Shown here: one piece after another, positions 12,641 to 25,999 of the stretch
How positions within the stretch are numbered: the first letter of the stretch is position 1
Layout of the letters: each line of letters opens with the position of its first letter
Source of the DNA: Capsicum annuum
Lineage: Eukaryota > Streptophyta > Magnoliopsida > Solanales > Solanaceae
NCBI RefSeq assembly: GCF_002878395.1
Contig: NC_061116.1
Coordinates: 125,934,976-125,998,975, forward strand
Length of the DNA: 64,000 nucleotides
Direction: 5' to 3'
Translations under genes and position numbers: made by a program
Notes under the pieces: generated by a model
Told to the model about the DNA's origin: nothing
Databases searched by the model: none
What the model saw: only the letters and a program-made list of their open reading frames with translations

Positions 12641-14989
12641 TCAGGGTTTGGAATTTAAGATTTATGCAAGGTTTTGTTATTATGTGTTATTATTATACCA
12701 TCTATACTGTGTCATATAATATATAGATTCTTTCATAAGTTATACATGTATTAATTATAAGGATTTTTAAATTGCATATCAAACATCATATTAATTTTAT
12801 AAATAAATAATTTATCTCCTAACTAGCTACCTAACGTGATATTACTTATGTAGGATTTAATTCTTGCATATCTCAACACTAAACCATCTACCAAACGACC
12901 CCTTAGTATTTAGTGAGTTAAAGGAAAAGGTACAGAAAATAGGGTCCACTTATCCTTTTTTTTATAATTCAACACTAGAATGGTCTTCCCAATTAACTCA
13001 TCTAATTCATTTCCTTAATACTTGCACCTTCAAAAATAATGATAACTCTTGATAAATGATTCAACTAAATCTAGTTTAAGTTAGACTGCTATTGCCGCTT
13101 CTTGTTTTGCTTTCTTAGTAAAATGCTTACTTCCTCTCACGTTAAATATTGTTCTTTTCTTTTTTGATTCTACCTTCATTTTAATACTAGGTTCGCTGGC
13201 TTTCTTACTAATCTCATATAGGGAGTAAGTCCATTAATACATTCCACTAGAGTATTATTTATTGATTGAGCTTTCTCAACCTTGGTTTGAAAGCCTTGAC
13301 AGTTCAGTTCCCGTAGTTCATAACCAACTTATTTTTTTGATTAATTATTTATTCATTATAATATCTGAAATAAGCATTTAATTTAAAGTTATCTCAAATA
13401 GATTATATAAATGATAAGATGTATTTAAAATTAGTGAATTGAAAAGGTCCTAAGTAGTTAATAAAGAACACTACAAAAAAATACATAAATATTATCTCCA
13501 TTCAAAATTTAGTAATTTATATCAAAACAAATAAGTTAAATTTGTCATTAAGTAATCAAAGTGAAAGTACATATTACTTAATTATGATTAAGTACTAAAA
13601 TATATGTGTAAGACATATGCATATCTTTTATTTATTGATTTAATATAGATATTGAGTGCCCATAAAATTTTATTTAAAGGACGTAATTTCTCACATCAAA
13701 GCAATTTATAATTAAAAAATAAGTCACGCATAGGGTTAAGTAGGAAAGAACCAGCAAAGTACAATCATAGGCATACAATATGCTATATATGTAAACTATT
13801 TAAGTATAGATAAAAAATATAGACATTCCATTATTATTTAGCAACAATAATTACTTAAATATCTGTAACAATTAAATCTCTTTTTTTTAGTATTTATGCC
13901 TGAATTAATACTTTGAGACTTTGTATAATTTAGTTATATTATTAAGATTTGTTTGGGTGGTTTGTATTCAAATTAATAGATTTATAAATGTTTCAAATCA
14001 TTTGAAACCAAAATCACATTGTAGATATTTATTAAAATTGGTGCATTACGATTGTGATCACCTGCCGTGATTATAAAGGTAGATAATTTTCCAGTGCAGC
14101 GTGATAAGAGAACCATATGTGGTCAACCACACAAGAGAGATCGCATCACAATTATCAAGACTGTGTAAGCCAATGTACCAATCGGTGTTTACTTAGCAAG
14201 ATCATTATAAACTCGTGGTATTAAGGATATCATATTTTTAATAAATCAGATATTTGTTCCAAGTTTTGAGAGTTCGAAGTCACAAAATTGTACCTTTCGA
14301 AAAAAAGAAAGTCAACTTTGATTTTTGAGGTATGACTTCTACAAGTATAAGTTTTGATTAAATACATGATTCCAATGGATTTGGTTCATTAGCATGCAAT
14401 TTTAATTGTTTCAAGTTAAAATTTAACCCTAAGTTGTCAAATCACCTAAATTAGAATTGACCTAGTAAATTAAGTAGCTTTTTTAATTATTATAGATTTA
14501 AACTTTTTAGCTTATTATAATCCTTTCGTGTACTTTGTTCTTGATTTTGACATCATTGCCTTTTCAGGTTGACTTTGACTTTGACCAAAGTCTAGATTTA
14601 TAAGATAGATATAATAGACATAATTAACCTCAAGAATTAGTATTTTGTATATATTAGAGTGTTTAGCATACATGGAGCGAAAAAATTATTTTAAACTGAT
14701 AGCTATATAGATACAGTCATGTTGGAACTTCAACATTTAATGGGATTTGTTTTGGTTTTAAAAGGCTATATATATACATATATTTTATAATAGTATCACT
14801 ACAAGACTAACTACTCATCCTGATTCAAAAACATAAGAGTCAAAGTTATGCCCTTCCATAGGATTGTTACAGAATTTAATTTGCCTTTAAAAACTAGTTT
14901 CTAAGATGTTTGCCCATACAATATTAGTGGCATACAATGTAGGAACTACAAAAAGGTTATATTTTCAAAGGATCACTTCTTTGATCCTT
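12641..14989. other. AT-rich unassigned sequence
   Basis: I found no ORF with recognisable motifs, no LTR ends and no clear repeat. The composition is strongly AT-rich with many short A and T runs. It could be old intergenic DNA or a fully decayed transposon. Confidence 0.4.
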
Positions 14990-16180
14990 CTTTAGCTAAA
15001 CCATCTGTGACTCTATTCTACTTTCTGTAGGTGCAATTCACCTTTAGGTTCCACAAACTATTCATCAATCACCTGCATTCATCAATAGTTGTATTATATT
15101 AAAGGTTTCCTTTTTCAAGCATAAGAATAACTTCTTTAGAATCTACATTAATCTTAATTGGTAGGAATTGATTATCCTTGAAAATTTTTCAAGACTTCTA
15201 GTAGAGCCAGTAGGTCCATTTGATTATTAGTTTCCAAAGAAAAATACTCTGAGTAGCCCAAGACCTAGTCTCACTATTATTTCTAATATCAACCAAGTTT
15301 GTTCTTTGTTTGGGTTTCCAAAGCTAAAACCAACAACCTTGAGTTTATAGTAACCCCTTCTAGGAGGGTCCCATTTCACACTGATGGTTGCACGATAAGG
15401 CCCAGTTTTGTTGTTGCTGCTAAGGAAAAAGAATTCAACAACATCAGAGACTAGAATTATGGTGATTAAAAAGATTCTCACTCCTATTCTTCCATAGGTT
15501 CCACAAGCCTAAAGGGAGGAGAACCCCACCTACCCCCAAGGTAGGATGCCTTCAACATTCTCCAATTTAAGTAAGGTCTAAGTAGTTTCCCAATTTGTTG
15601 GTGAAAAAAAGTTGGAGTTATGTTGAAAATTATGGGTGTTTTTTAAGACAAGGGTATCCCAAAATTCAATGTAGCAGGGCATCCACTAAAGATGTGATTC
15701 ATGTTTTTCATCAGGATAGAAGTAAAAACTACAATGCAAATTAATGTCAATGCCCATATTCTGAAGAGTGGCATTATATGGAAGTTTGTTATGTAGAATG
15801 AGCTAGATGAAGAACTTTCTTATGTTTGGAGTATGCATTTTCCAGATCCAGATGAAGTTTTTGCTAAAGGTGTCTATGAATGAATTGTGACCAAAGTGAA
15901 TGAAATGGTAAGCACTATTGGCAAGAATTTGGCATTCTCATTCAGTCTTTTTATCAGTTCGTTTGTTGGGAAAAAAAGTTGTTACTATTCTGAATGATGT
16001 TTGGGGAATTTCAAATAGAAGATTGATGAAGTCTCAGGAATTGTCTCTCCAAACTTCAGAGAGCTTTGTTTGTAGATGGTTTATGGGCAGGCCTTGGATG
16101 GATTTGGCATAAGAGGGATGATTTGGGAGCCACCTATGCCTCAAGAAATTAACACTCTCCCCATTATGAATAATTCAAAA
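14990..16180 (-). pseudogene. LINE-type remnant: zf-RVT and RNase H segments
   Basis: Read on the minus strand, about 15650-15870 gives a broken frame with F-WIWKMHTP-, LILHNKLPYNATLQNMGID and a later HL-GCP-like end. This is the layout of the zinc-binding domain that follows plant LINE reverse transcriptases. About 15227-15400 reads SVKWDPPRRGYYKLKV with GNPNKEQ, matching the start of the plant RNase H (RVT_3) fold, whose usual form is W-PP-G-KLN-DGA. Here the first catalytic Asp is replaced (KVVGFSFGN). Stops and frameshifts occur throughout. No RT core, 5' end or poly-A tail is visible, so it is a 5'-truncated, old copy. Confidence 0.65.
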
Positions 16181-16340
16181 GAGAATCCTTTAGAGATGTT
16201 CCGGCCCCTTAGGATGGTTTTTAAGTTCTTGTAGTGTAGTTCCTATTGAGGGTTTCTTTGTTGCAATTCTTAGTGATAAACACCCAATCCTATAAGGAGT
16301 GGGGTTATTTTTTATTATTTTGGAGAAGCTGGAAAACATG

Positions 16341-18215
16341 TGTAACAACTTGAATCCAGGCTTGTTCGTGATGGCAATCGCAAGGCCACCATGGGCCAGA
16401 GACAACCCCTTTAGCCTTACCTCAAGAGAACATAAATGTAAGTAACAGAAACCAAACAAGTCTATGAAAGATATATAAACCCAAAGAAATATTGGAGTCA
16501 AAACAAGGCATCCAAAACATCCCAACACTGTCCACAAAAGCCTATAAACCAAAAATACAACTAATTCGAGACATGCCCTCGACTATGACAGAAAGAACAC
16601 AAAAGTACTAAGAAAATAAAGAAAGAATGATGAAATGACAAGGCTTTCCAAATGATGTAGACTCACCACTTCATAGATGGTCAATAGAAGTACCCAACTA
16701 CCTAATCCATAGGAGTAACAGAAAAGTCCTCCAGAGCTACATCATAAAATGATGCAGCATTCGGGGACGGTCTGGGGGGCGAACACTGGCATGTAACTCC
16801 AGGGATAGGGATAAAATAATGCATTTACCAAAATCTAGTCATAAACCACATGCACAACATTTATACATATATATATATATAATACCGGGATAGGGAAAAG
16901 GATCAAAAAACATAATTGTTTAAAGATTTAGTCCTTAACTGTATAGCTTGCTTCATCCTAAGGCACCCACAGGCTATATAGGCATAACTCCCTCTGCTAA
17001 AAGGTCCCCAATCTATGTTAGTCGCAGTACCGAGGAAAAGCTAAAGACACCAAGATGATAGCCATCCAAAATATAATGTGTATCCAGACACTTGGTCATG
17101 TAGACCCCCAACGTCGGCAAATAATATTTCATGTGTTAGTTTCCCCAGGGCTACACCTTCACGGTAAGCTACGCAATTTCTTTTAAGCCCAAACTAAAAC
17201 ATTTTACACATACACCCAACCATTAACCAAGGAGTCTTTATTAAGGCATTTTACAATATGGTATCATCATACCAATATGCTTGTAAGCTAATTCAATTGT
17301 GCTAAACTAGTCCATTTAACCATTTGAATCCTAAGTTCCATTTAAAATTCAAAATCATGGCCACTAAGGGTATTCTAAATCCATTTTTCCATTTATCCTT
17401 TAATGCAATGCAATGGTTTCCAAAAGACAAGTTAAATTATGCAAATATCTATATTAAAAATCAAGTTACAATGTGGGTTGGGTTAATGCCATTACTATGC
17501 TAAAACTTCATCAACTTTCTGAAACCCATGTCACCTATTTCAACCATAATCACAATGCACCAATTCATTCCTAAAACCATCATTAAAGCATAATAATCGA
17601 CTTAAAACATGGAAAAGTGATTTAATTAATAACAACCAACAACCCTCAACCCAATTTCAAATCATCAATTAAATCACATGAATATTCAATAAATTGATGC
17701 CACAATATAAAACTTGTGTTAAGGAAGAAGAAACATGCCTGAAATATAAAAAAAATTGAAGAGAAATCTAAGTTTGGACTCCGAAGTAGTGATTTGTTCA
17801 AAAACCCTTGAACTTTCTTGGTTTAGGAGTTAAAGAGATAAAAGTATAGTGTTTGATCTTGACAACTGAAGAAAAAGGGTTAATTTGGTGTTTTAAAGTC
17901 ATGTAAGGGGTAAGGCAACAAAAATCCCCACACCTCAAGTGAAAAAAAATAAAACTGGATAAAATTAACATAGCAGTGTAGCACGCCTCTTTCATAGAGC
18001 GGAGCTAGTGTACCACGCTCTTATTGCAAAAGCTAAGTGGAGTGGTATACCACTATCGCGACGCTCACTACCTCAAGGGTCCCAAAATGGCTCGAACCAC
18101 TTTTAAAAATTCTGAAACTTTTCCAAAACACCCTTTTAACATCCCTTATCAAAATTAATGTTATGCACATGGGATGGTCAAATATAAAATGATTGAAATT
18201 TTATGAGGCCTAATA
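16341..18215 (-). mobile_element. 3' LTR of the gypsy element
   Basis: It begins tgtaacaacttg at 16341 and ends gaggcctaata at 18215, where the right LTR ends ggggccttaca. Shared blocks with the right LTR include aaggcacccac (16961 and 26152) and ctacaccttcacgg (17151 and 26341). Length is about 1.87 kb. The left boundary is inferred from the TG start and is less sure than the right one. A short AT dinucleotide run lies at about 16866-16881. Confidence 0.6.
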
Positions 18216-18349
18216 TTATCCCCCCATTTGGATCATTTGTCCCCAAACAAGATGGTAAGACATTTTTAGCATGATACTAGAAAGAACACAGTAGAGTTCA
18301 AGGACAAATTTGAAATGCGATAAGAGGAAAATGAGATCCATTCCTTAGG

Positions 18350-19620
18350 CACTTTCCTCCAATGCTGAAAACGAGAACGGGTACTTGTCTTTCATATCTT
18401 CTTCAGATTCCCAAGCAGCCTCTTCTACTCTTTGATTCTCTAAAGAACCTTCACCAAAGCTACATCCTTTGTTCTCAATATACGAACTTTCCTATCAAAT
18501 ATTTCAATTGGTACTTCCTCATAACACAATGAATCTGTAACACCAACATCCTCAATAGGCACTATTAAAGAAGGGACACCCATACACTTCTTAAGCATAG
18601 ACACATGCAAAATCGGATGAATCTAGGCCAAATTTACTAGTAAATCTAATTCATATGCGACATTTCAAATTCTCCTCATAATCTGATATGGACCAATGTA
18701 ATGGGGACTAACCTTTCCCTTTTTCCCGTATCTCATGACTCATTTCATAGAAGAAATCTTCAAGAATACGTAATCACTTACTTCAAAATCCAACTTCCCT
18801 CTCCTCATATCCATATAAAACCTTTGGCAACTTTGAGCAGTATTATGTCTTTCTCTAATTACTTCACCTTCTCCATGGCTTGGTGAACCAAGTCAGGACC
18901 AAACAACCTAGTCTCACCCACCTCAAATAATCCAATAGGATACTTATACCTCCTACTATAAAGAGTCTCAAAAGGTTCATTTAGATGCTAGAATGATAAC
19001 TAATGTCGTAAGCAAACTCAATAAGAGGAAAATGGTCAACCCAACTGCCTTTAAAATCAATCACATAGGCCCTTAGCATATCCTCCAAGGATTGAATAGT
19101 GTGCTCCACTTGTCCATTCATTTCAGTGTGGAAAGAAGTGCTAAGGTTCACCTGCGTACCCAAACCTTTCTAAAATAAATGCCTGAAATAAGAAAAAAAC
19201 TGGGTGGCTCGATCTGAAATAATGGACAATGGCTCACCATGCAATTTTACTATCTCCTGAATAAAAACTTAGCATAATCCTCTACTGAGTAGTTAGCCCC
19301 ACAAGCAAAAAGTGTGCAGACTTAGTCATCTTATCCATAATGACCTAAATAGAATTATACTGATTGCAGGTCAGTGGAAGACCTATAATAAAATCCATAT
19401 TAATAATAACGCACTTTCACATGGGCAATTCTCTTTTGGGACATGCCATCAGGCCTCAAATATTCATCATTGACTTGTTGACAAACCATACACATAGCAA
19501 TAAAATTCACCATATCTCTTTTATATTATAACACTAGTAGATTTCCTTTATGTCATGAGACATTTTGGTTGAACCCGGATGAACTGTATATCTAAACTCA
19601 TGAGCCTCAGCCTAAATCCT
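18350..19620 (-). pseudogene. Integrase remnant of gypsy pol
   Basis: Read on the minus strand, 19440-19600 keeps an HHCC zinc-binding pattern in pieces (RYTVHPGSTKMSHDIKEIY, then MCMVCQQVNDEY). 18981-19163 has the late core and C-terminal part, including NLSTSFHTEMNGQVEHTIQS and SWVDHFPLIEFAYD. The pol end near 18350-18440 reads NQRVEEAAWESEEDMKDKYP before a stop at ESA. Stops and frameshifts break it. This is the enzyme that joins element ends to host DNA. The catalytic DDE residues could not be followed through the broken middle. Confidence 0.75.
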
Positions 19621-19753
19621 TTCCCATAGCTCATCCATACCAAGAAAACACAAACTTTCTTGATACCTCAAGATGCCTCCCCCAATATTAAAAGTTATAA
19701 ACCTTTTAATGACCCATATCATCTTTGATTTGCATAAGTATGGGATATATAAC

Positions 19754-20370
19754 CTACTTATCCTTAACCTCAACCCTAAGAGATGACTTAACTAGTTCGT
19801 GAACCATCATTTCTCTATCCTTGGAGTCCAAAAGAAAAACTCTCAAGTTAGCAAGCCTGTAAATATCCTTTACCAACCATTTATTCTCCCTCTCAATGTT
19901 AGATAAGTTCTCTATATACAACCTTCTAAGACCATCAACATTGATATTAGCTTTACCTGGGTGGTAGTGTGAACTCATGTCGTAATCCTTAAGAAATTCA
20001 AGCCACTGCCTTTGTCTGAGATTCAGTTCCTTCTGTGTAAACATATACTACAAGCTCTTATGGTATGAATAAATATCCACATGTTCCCCATATAAATAAT
20101 GACGCTAAATCTTTAAAGCAAAGAGCACAACGCCAACTATAAAATGTGAGTCGGGTAATTTCTCTCATAAACCTTAAACTACTTGGAAGTGTAGGCTACA
20201 ACCTTACCATGCTGCATTAAAACACGATCCAGTACCACATGGAACATATTACAATACAAAACAAATCCATCAGTACCCTTGGGTAGGGTCAAACTAGGCG
20301 CAAAAGTCAACATATCCTTAAACTTCTCAAAACTACCTTCACAAGCATTGGACCATAGAAACTTAAACAT
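19754..20370 (-). pseudogene. RNase H remnant of gypsy pol
   Basis: 20179-20370 contains DACEG-like sequence then LTLPKGTDGFVLYCN and RVLMQHGKVVAYTSK, the start of the gypsy RNase H domain, where the usual D-AS is changed to CNMF. 19754-20044 contains FTQKELNLRQRQWLEFLKDY and YHPGKANINVDGLRRL, the end of the domain, in which the usual ADALSR has become VDGLRR. The middle piece (YLYGEHVDIYSYHKSL) is separated by a stop. It removed RNA from the RNA-DNA hybrid in an active ancestor. Confidence 0.8.
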
Positions 20371-21240
20371 TTTTTAAGTTAACTTTTATCAGCGGAGCAT
20401 TAATAGATGAGAAACTTTCCATAAACCTCTATAATACCCAGCTTAGCCTAAGAATTTCCTAATATTAGTTGAAGTTGTGGGTATAGGCCACTTCTTAACT
20501 GCCTCAACTTTCAGTGGATGCACCTTGATCCTTTCACTAAAAACACATGCCCGCGAAAGGTCACATCACTTAGCCAGAATTCATACTTAGAAAATTTAGC
20601 ATGTAATTTCTGGTCCTTAAGAGTTTACAGCTTAATTTGGAGGTTATTGGCATGATCCTCATCATTATTGAAGTACACCAAGATGTCATCAATAAAGACT
20701 ATAACAAACAAATCTAGAAACTACCTAATAACCTAATTTATAAGATCCATGAAAGCAGTCGGAGCATTGATTAACCCAAATAACATAACCAAAAACTCAT
20801 AATGCCATACTGAGTCCGAAAAGATGCCTTAGGAGCATCAACCTCTCTAATTTTCAACTGATGATCGCCCAAATAGAGATTAATTTTAGAGAAACACCTA
20901 GCACCCTAAAGATGGTCGAATAGATCATCAATCCTAGGAAGAGGATACTTATTCTTCATTGTAACTTTATTCATCTGAAAAAATAGTCTATACACATTTG
21001 AAGAGACCCATATTTCTTCCACATGAAAAGTGCAGGAGCACTACATGGAGAAACACTAGGATGGATGAAACCCTTATCAAGAAGCTTCTTTAACTAATAT
21101 GACGGTTATTAGATAAAAGATAAATCCCAAAATCTATCTCCCATTAGGAGAAATTTTAGAAAGATCATCGGGAAAAACTTCAGGAAATTCATTAACCAGA
21201 GAGACAAATTGAAAAAAGGAACTCTCAGATTTTGAATCTT
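20371..21240 (-). pseudogene. Reverse transcriptase remnant of gypsy pol
   Basis: On the minus strand, 20520-20705 reads VFIDDILVYFNNDEDHANN followed, after a stop, by TLKDQKLHAKFSKYEFWL. FIDD at 20685-20696 stands where gypsy RT has its catalytic Y/F-x-DD. Upstream parts (20740-21200) keep short RT-like pieces in several frames. No open frame spans the domain. Confidence 0.75.
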
Positions 21241-21249
21241 TAACTCAAA

Positions 21250-21900
21250 CTAGATGATACAGATGCCCTTTATAAGTCATTTTCTGAGCTTTAAGATAAG
21301 AAATAAATCTCCCTTTGGGTACTAAGGAACTCTCCTCCCATTCAATCGCTAGTTCATTAGGAAAATAAAAACTGACCTTTTGGGTCCTACAATCAAGATA
21401 AGCGTAGCATGAATGGAGTCAATCCATCCCAAAGATTATATCAAAATCCAACATATCACGTTCTATCAAATCCACCAATATGTTCCTATGAAAAATGGAC
21501 ACCACACAACCCCTATAGATTTTTCTTGTAATAATAGACTCACCTATATGAGGTAAAATAGAAAAGGGATTGAAAATACTTTTAGGATCAAAACCAAAAT
21601 GTATAGATAGATAAGGGGTCATATAAAATAGGGTAGACCCGATTCAAGCAAACAATAAGTATCAGGGACGACGAGCTATAACATACCAGTGACAACATCT
21701 GGGGATGCCTTAAATTCCTAATGAGTAGTAAGTTCATAGAGGTGATTCCAATCATTGACAGTACCTGATGTGGCATCCTTAGGTTCAGGAGCCAAAGAAG
21801 TGGCGAATGGGACTTTATTAGCTCCTGTGCCAATATTGGCTATAGGACAATTCCGCTGCAGATGACCAGGCTGACCATAATTAAAACACAAGTTCATCCT
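21250..21900 (-). pseudogene. Protease and gag zinc-knuckle remnant
   Basis: The zinc knuckle at about 21846-21888 reads CFNYGQPGHLQRNC, with the second Cys of the CX2C pair replaced by Tyr. The retropepsin-like part follows. Its active-site triplet is ESG (21637-21645) instead of DSG, then RKIYRGCVVSIFHRNILVDL and ERDMLDFDIIFGMD (21419-21622). The loss of both a zinc ligand and the catalytic Asp fits a dead copy. Confidence 0.7.
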
Positions 21901-22299
21901 TTCCTTATAATAACCACGGTGAAGCTATCAACAAAAATGGCAAGGAGGATAAGGTAGGGCTGACTGAGCTCCACTGGCCTGAGACTGCACACCCTGTGCC
22001 TTAGTACCATTGCTATCCTAAAAACGATAATCACTTGAATGCTTAGGATAGGGAGCACTGACTGATGAATAAGAATTTCTCCATTTCTTCATCTTAGTCC
22101 ACTACATACCATCTCTCCCACTATTTTGTTGACGTGCACCCTACTCTGCATACTTAGATTTCTCACTCTATCTTTCTCTGATCTCTCCTTTTTTTTTTCT
22201 CATTCTTTACTTGATGTATATAAACCACCAACCTGGATATGTCCATATCATTATTCAGCATGGTATTTTTACACTCTAACACCAAATTATAAGACAAAC

Positions 22300-22440
22300 C
22301 AAAAATAAATTTCCTCATTCAGGAACACATATTAGACATAACTCTAGAGCATAACGGGACAATTGTTGGAACTTCAATGCGTACTCCTTAAAACTCATCT
22401 TATCTTACTTCAGATTAACAAACTCTTTCGCCTAAGATTC
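22300..22440 (-). pseudogene. Gag remnant, part downstream of the inserted solo LTR
   Basis: Read on the minus strand it gives EFVNLK, DKMSFKEYALKFQQLSRYA and a decayed end, the portion of a gypsy gag that normally follows the conserved RELRE segment. That RELRE-type segment lies 2.96 kb away at 25401, so the two halves were joined before the solo LTR inserted at 22441. Confidence 0.7.
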
Positions 22441-25400
22441 TGTAATACCACAAAAAATCCAAACCAATATTAGAGCCAGGTACCAAGCTCATGCATAGTA
22501 CATCATGGTTCTTTTATAGTTTTATGATTAAGTTAGATGTATATTAAGGCTTCAAATAACTCCTAGCTATCAGACGAATCAAAACATTCCTTACCGATTG
22601 AATTCTTTAGAAGGATATTGGTATAGTCAACTTCAAACGAGCATATCTCTAATTATACTTGAAATTTTTGAGCTCATAACCTATCAACAGATAGATAATT
22701 GAATTATCTTTCTAACAATACCAATTTTTCCTAAATTTGATATCAGAGCAAAGAGTTATTCCTATTTTACTCCAGCATGTCAGGCTGGAAATAGTATGAC
22801 AACATTCGTGGTAGCTTACCATATTTGTGAAGCCCTATCACGAAGGTCACCAGCCTTAGGCAGAAACCAGCTCCTAAGTGACGATATTCGTGGTAGCTTA
22901 CCACACTTGTGACACCCTACCACGAAGGTTATCAGCCTTAGGCAGAAACCAGCTCCTAAGTGATGACATTCATGGTAGCTTACCACATTTGTGATGCCCT
23001 ATCATGAAGGTCGTTAGCCTTAGGCAGTATCCAGCTTCTATGTGATGATATTTTTTACGGCTTACCACATTTCTGACGCCATGTCACAAATGTCATCAGC
23101 CTTAGGCAGAGTCCAGCTTCTGTGTGAAGACATTTTTGATGGTTTACCATATATTTTATGCCTTGTCACAAATATCATCAGCTATTATTTTTAGCAACTG
23201 GGAATTTATTTTATAAGGGTATTTTGGTCTTTTTCGTTCACTTTCCATGACTTATAACCCTCAAGGAACGTATTATCTTCCATTCTCTTTAGTTAAAACA
23301 TCTCAAAAAGTTCTCTCATACACTTTCAACCATAAGATTAGTTCCTCTCAAGATCATCTCTTCAGGAACAAGAGCATTCTTTCCCAAAGGGGTTAAACCC
23401 TAGTCAAGAAAAATCAAGGGCAAGCCTAAGGAATTCTTCAAGAACCTTCAGAAACATTAGATCTCTTTCAAGGTTCAATAACTAAGGTATGTGTAGTGCT
23501 CATCTATGGATCCAATCCATTCATAGAGCTCAAGAACCATGTTTTAAATATTATTTTGTAAACTTTTTGTGGTGATATAAGAATGTACATGTTGACGATT
23601 GTTGTTTAAGTTTCAATGTGATGTCTAAAGGTGTTTTCATGGAATATATATGTTTGTTAATTGAAAACCATGAACTTTAGGTGGTTTACTATGGTGCAAG
23701 TATGAAACCCACCTATGCCTTAAAGAATGCATGCAAGGTGTTTGATAAAATGCTTAGGATGCTAGAAGTTCATCTTTATATGATGTCTAAATGACAAGTT
23801 CATGTTAGCTATATACTTCAAAATGAATTCCATGCTTTTCATGTGTTGCTATTGTGGTGGTATAAAGTATGCAAGATAATGGAGATATACAATATGTATG
23901 CGAAAAATATCTATGCATTCCCTACAATGTTTAAGATATTGAATAACTATATGAAATAACTCCCTACTTATTATATTATGAACTGTGGACTCAAATCTTG
24001 TGATCAAGTCTTGTTATGTGTGCCAGTTTCCTTCTATTGAGTCCTGGGGGTATTCGTACCCAAAAAACATAGTTATGTGCCTAGATCCATGTCATGTTGT
24101 CACGATAATCTCAGTCAACCTATAATCTATAGAACTCAGTCAGTCACGTGACTCAGGGAACCTCAAAAATCTCTGATCTCAGTTAACTCTCAGATAATAG
24201 TACTACTCTATCAATCAACGAAAGTTAGTTAATCTGTCCATGTACAGTCAGTTGAATCATTTTTAGTCTCTACAGATGGGAGTAGAAGTTAGCACCGAGT
24301 GAACCCAAGGATGGGGACTCACCTACCAGTTTAGGGTGTGTTTCTTAGCAGTCATCCTTGTGTTCCAGAACTACGTAGCCAGCGTAGGTTGAGACATCTT
24401 AGCCTATCAGATTAGGGTTGATGAGGTGGCTTAACCTGTCAGTTTAGGGTCCCACCATTCTCACTTTGAGTACCTGCCAGATAAGGGTCACTCACAACTG
24501 TCCTTACCAGTGACGCAGTATTGACACCCCTCCAGTCGGGGCAGAGATTGGACCCCAGCTTAGCTGTAATGGTATACATGGGGCATGTCGGTTAAACAAC
24601 TACCTCCCATAATTTTAGTATCAGTCTCAGTAAAGAACTCAGACAATTCTTCAGATATCAGTATACCAGGACTGTTAGATACGGTCAAATTCAGTTATAG
24701 CACGGAACTCAGAGAGTTCAACCAGATTCAGGGTTGTCAGATACAGTCATCCATGTTATCAAAACTATGGTTCCAACCATGTATTGGCATACAGGTTTAG
24801 CCATTACATACTCATAATCTTAGTTACTATGTATGTATGTTTGCACTCTTACGTTTATATCAGTCAGTTAGTTAGCATTGTTCATGCATGCAAACCCTAT
24901 TTGTATACTCAGTAAATATCCTCATACTGACGCATTTGCACTATGGTGCTTTCTTTTTATGTTACACCATAGGTTTAGAGACAAGATCTCCAGATCGGCA
25001 GTAGCTGTAGCATTTCCAGTCGTAGAAATTCAGTGAGTCCTCTTCATTCGAGGACAATATGATTGGATTTATTCATTATTATTTTAGCCAGTTATCAGTT
25101 TACAGAGTTAGTTGGAGACATGTTCCTTCAAATCCTTATTTCAGACAGTACTTAGAGGCTTTTGGATTTACACTCAGATTTAACTTTTAGATTCAGTTTT
25201 CAATTGTTTTGGGTATTTTTTGCCCATATGGATGTTATATTATTTCAGTTGAACCTTATGGCCTATTGTGCATGTTTTCCGCATTATTTTGTCATGAATT
25301 ATAGTATACAGGTACAGATATCAGTCATTGGTTAGCTTATGGTCCCTCGGGGTCATAAGCACCGTGTAGCATTTTAGTTCAGAAAAATCGGGGCGTTATA
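22441..25400 (+). mobile_element. Gypsy-type solo LTR (2.96 kb) with GATTC target duplication
   Basis: It starts tgtaataccac at 22441 and ends gggcgttata at 25400 (TA where CA is expected). It is bounded by gattc at 22436-22440 and gattc at 25401-25405. It interrupts a gag reading frame whose two parts match on either side, which supports the exact borders. It has no internal region, primer site or coding signal. It contains a five-unit 82-bp tandem array (22798-23200) and a block around cctcatactgacgcat (about 24923) resembling the R region of gypsy LTRs. Solo LTRs form by recombination between the two LTRs of one element. Confidence 0.85.
22798..23200 (+). repeat. 82-bp tandem array in solo LTR, 5 units
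   Basis: Units start at 22798, 22880, 22962, 23044 and 23126, a regular 82-bp step. Each has the form gac-attcgtggtagcttacc, then a gacgccctatcacgaaggtc-like part, then gccttaggcaga. The first three units are alike, and the last two are more diverged. Confidence 0.9.
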
Positions 25401-25960
25401 GATTCCCTCAACTCTTGAGGAAAGAAGTGATCAAGAAAAGCACCTAAAAACTCATCCCATATTATAGGCTCAACACCATCACCCCTCATCTCTTCTCACT
25501 CCTCATACCATTGGTAAGCCTCCCCCTTTAACTAATAAGCAGCAAACTCTACACCTTCTGAATTAGTAGCATGCATCACCCTAAAGATCTTCTCCATCTC
25601 ATTAATAAATTCCAAAGGATCTTTCTCAACCTTTGAGCTGGTAAAGTTTTGGGGATTCCACCTCATAAGATGGCCAACTTGGGTAACCTTAGATACTTTA
25701 ACAACAGGACGAACACATAGGATCAGATAGATAAGACTATGATACCACTAGCTGAGCATAAGTATCACCGGATTGGGAAGCCCAAGGAGAACTAGTAAGG
25801 ACCGTTGGAACCCTAGGTGAAGCGGTATAGCTAGGAGCAGGGACCCTAAATTGGGACTGCATGCTAGTGATAGAGCGAATTCCCTCCACATCTTTCCCTA
25901 GTAAGATAGAGGTTCCATCTGAGTTCCTACGACCATCAGATCTTTAGGAAAGAATGAAAT
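25401..25960 (-). pseudogene. Gag remnant, N-terminal and central part
   Basis: Read on the minus strand it gives WNPQNFTSSKVEKDPLEFIN, MEKIFRVMHATNSEGVEFAA, YQLKGEAYQWYEEWEEMRGD and FLDHFFPQELRE. This is the typical central gag (retrotrans_gag) segment of gypsy chromoviruses. A mostly open frame runs through about 25401-25680. The N-terminal side toward 25960 is less clear, and no start codon can be fixed. The C-terminal half lies beyond the solo LTR at 22300-22440. Confidence 0.75.
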
Positions 25961-25999
25961 GAAATGCAAGTAAGCTAGGAGTTAGAGAAGTTTTACCAT

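Noticed and set aside
15918..16112. Plus-strand frame of 64 codons
   Set aside because: It overlaps the minus-strand LINE remnant, whose zf-RVT and RNase H motifs explain the stretch.
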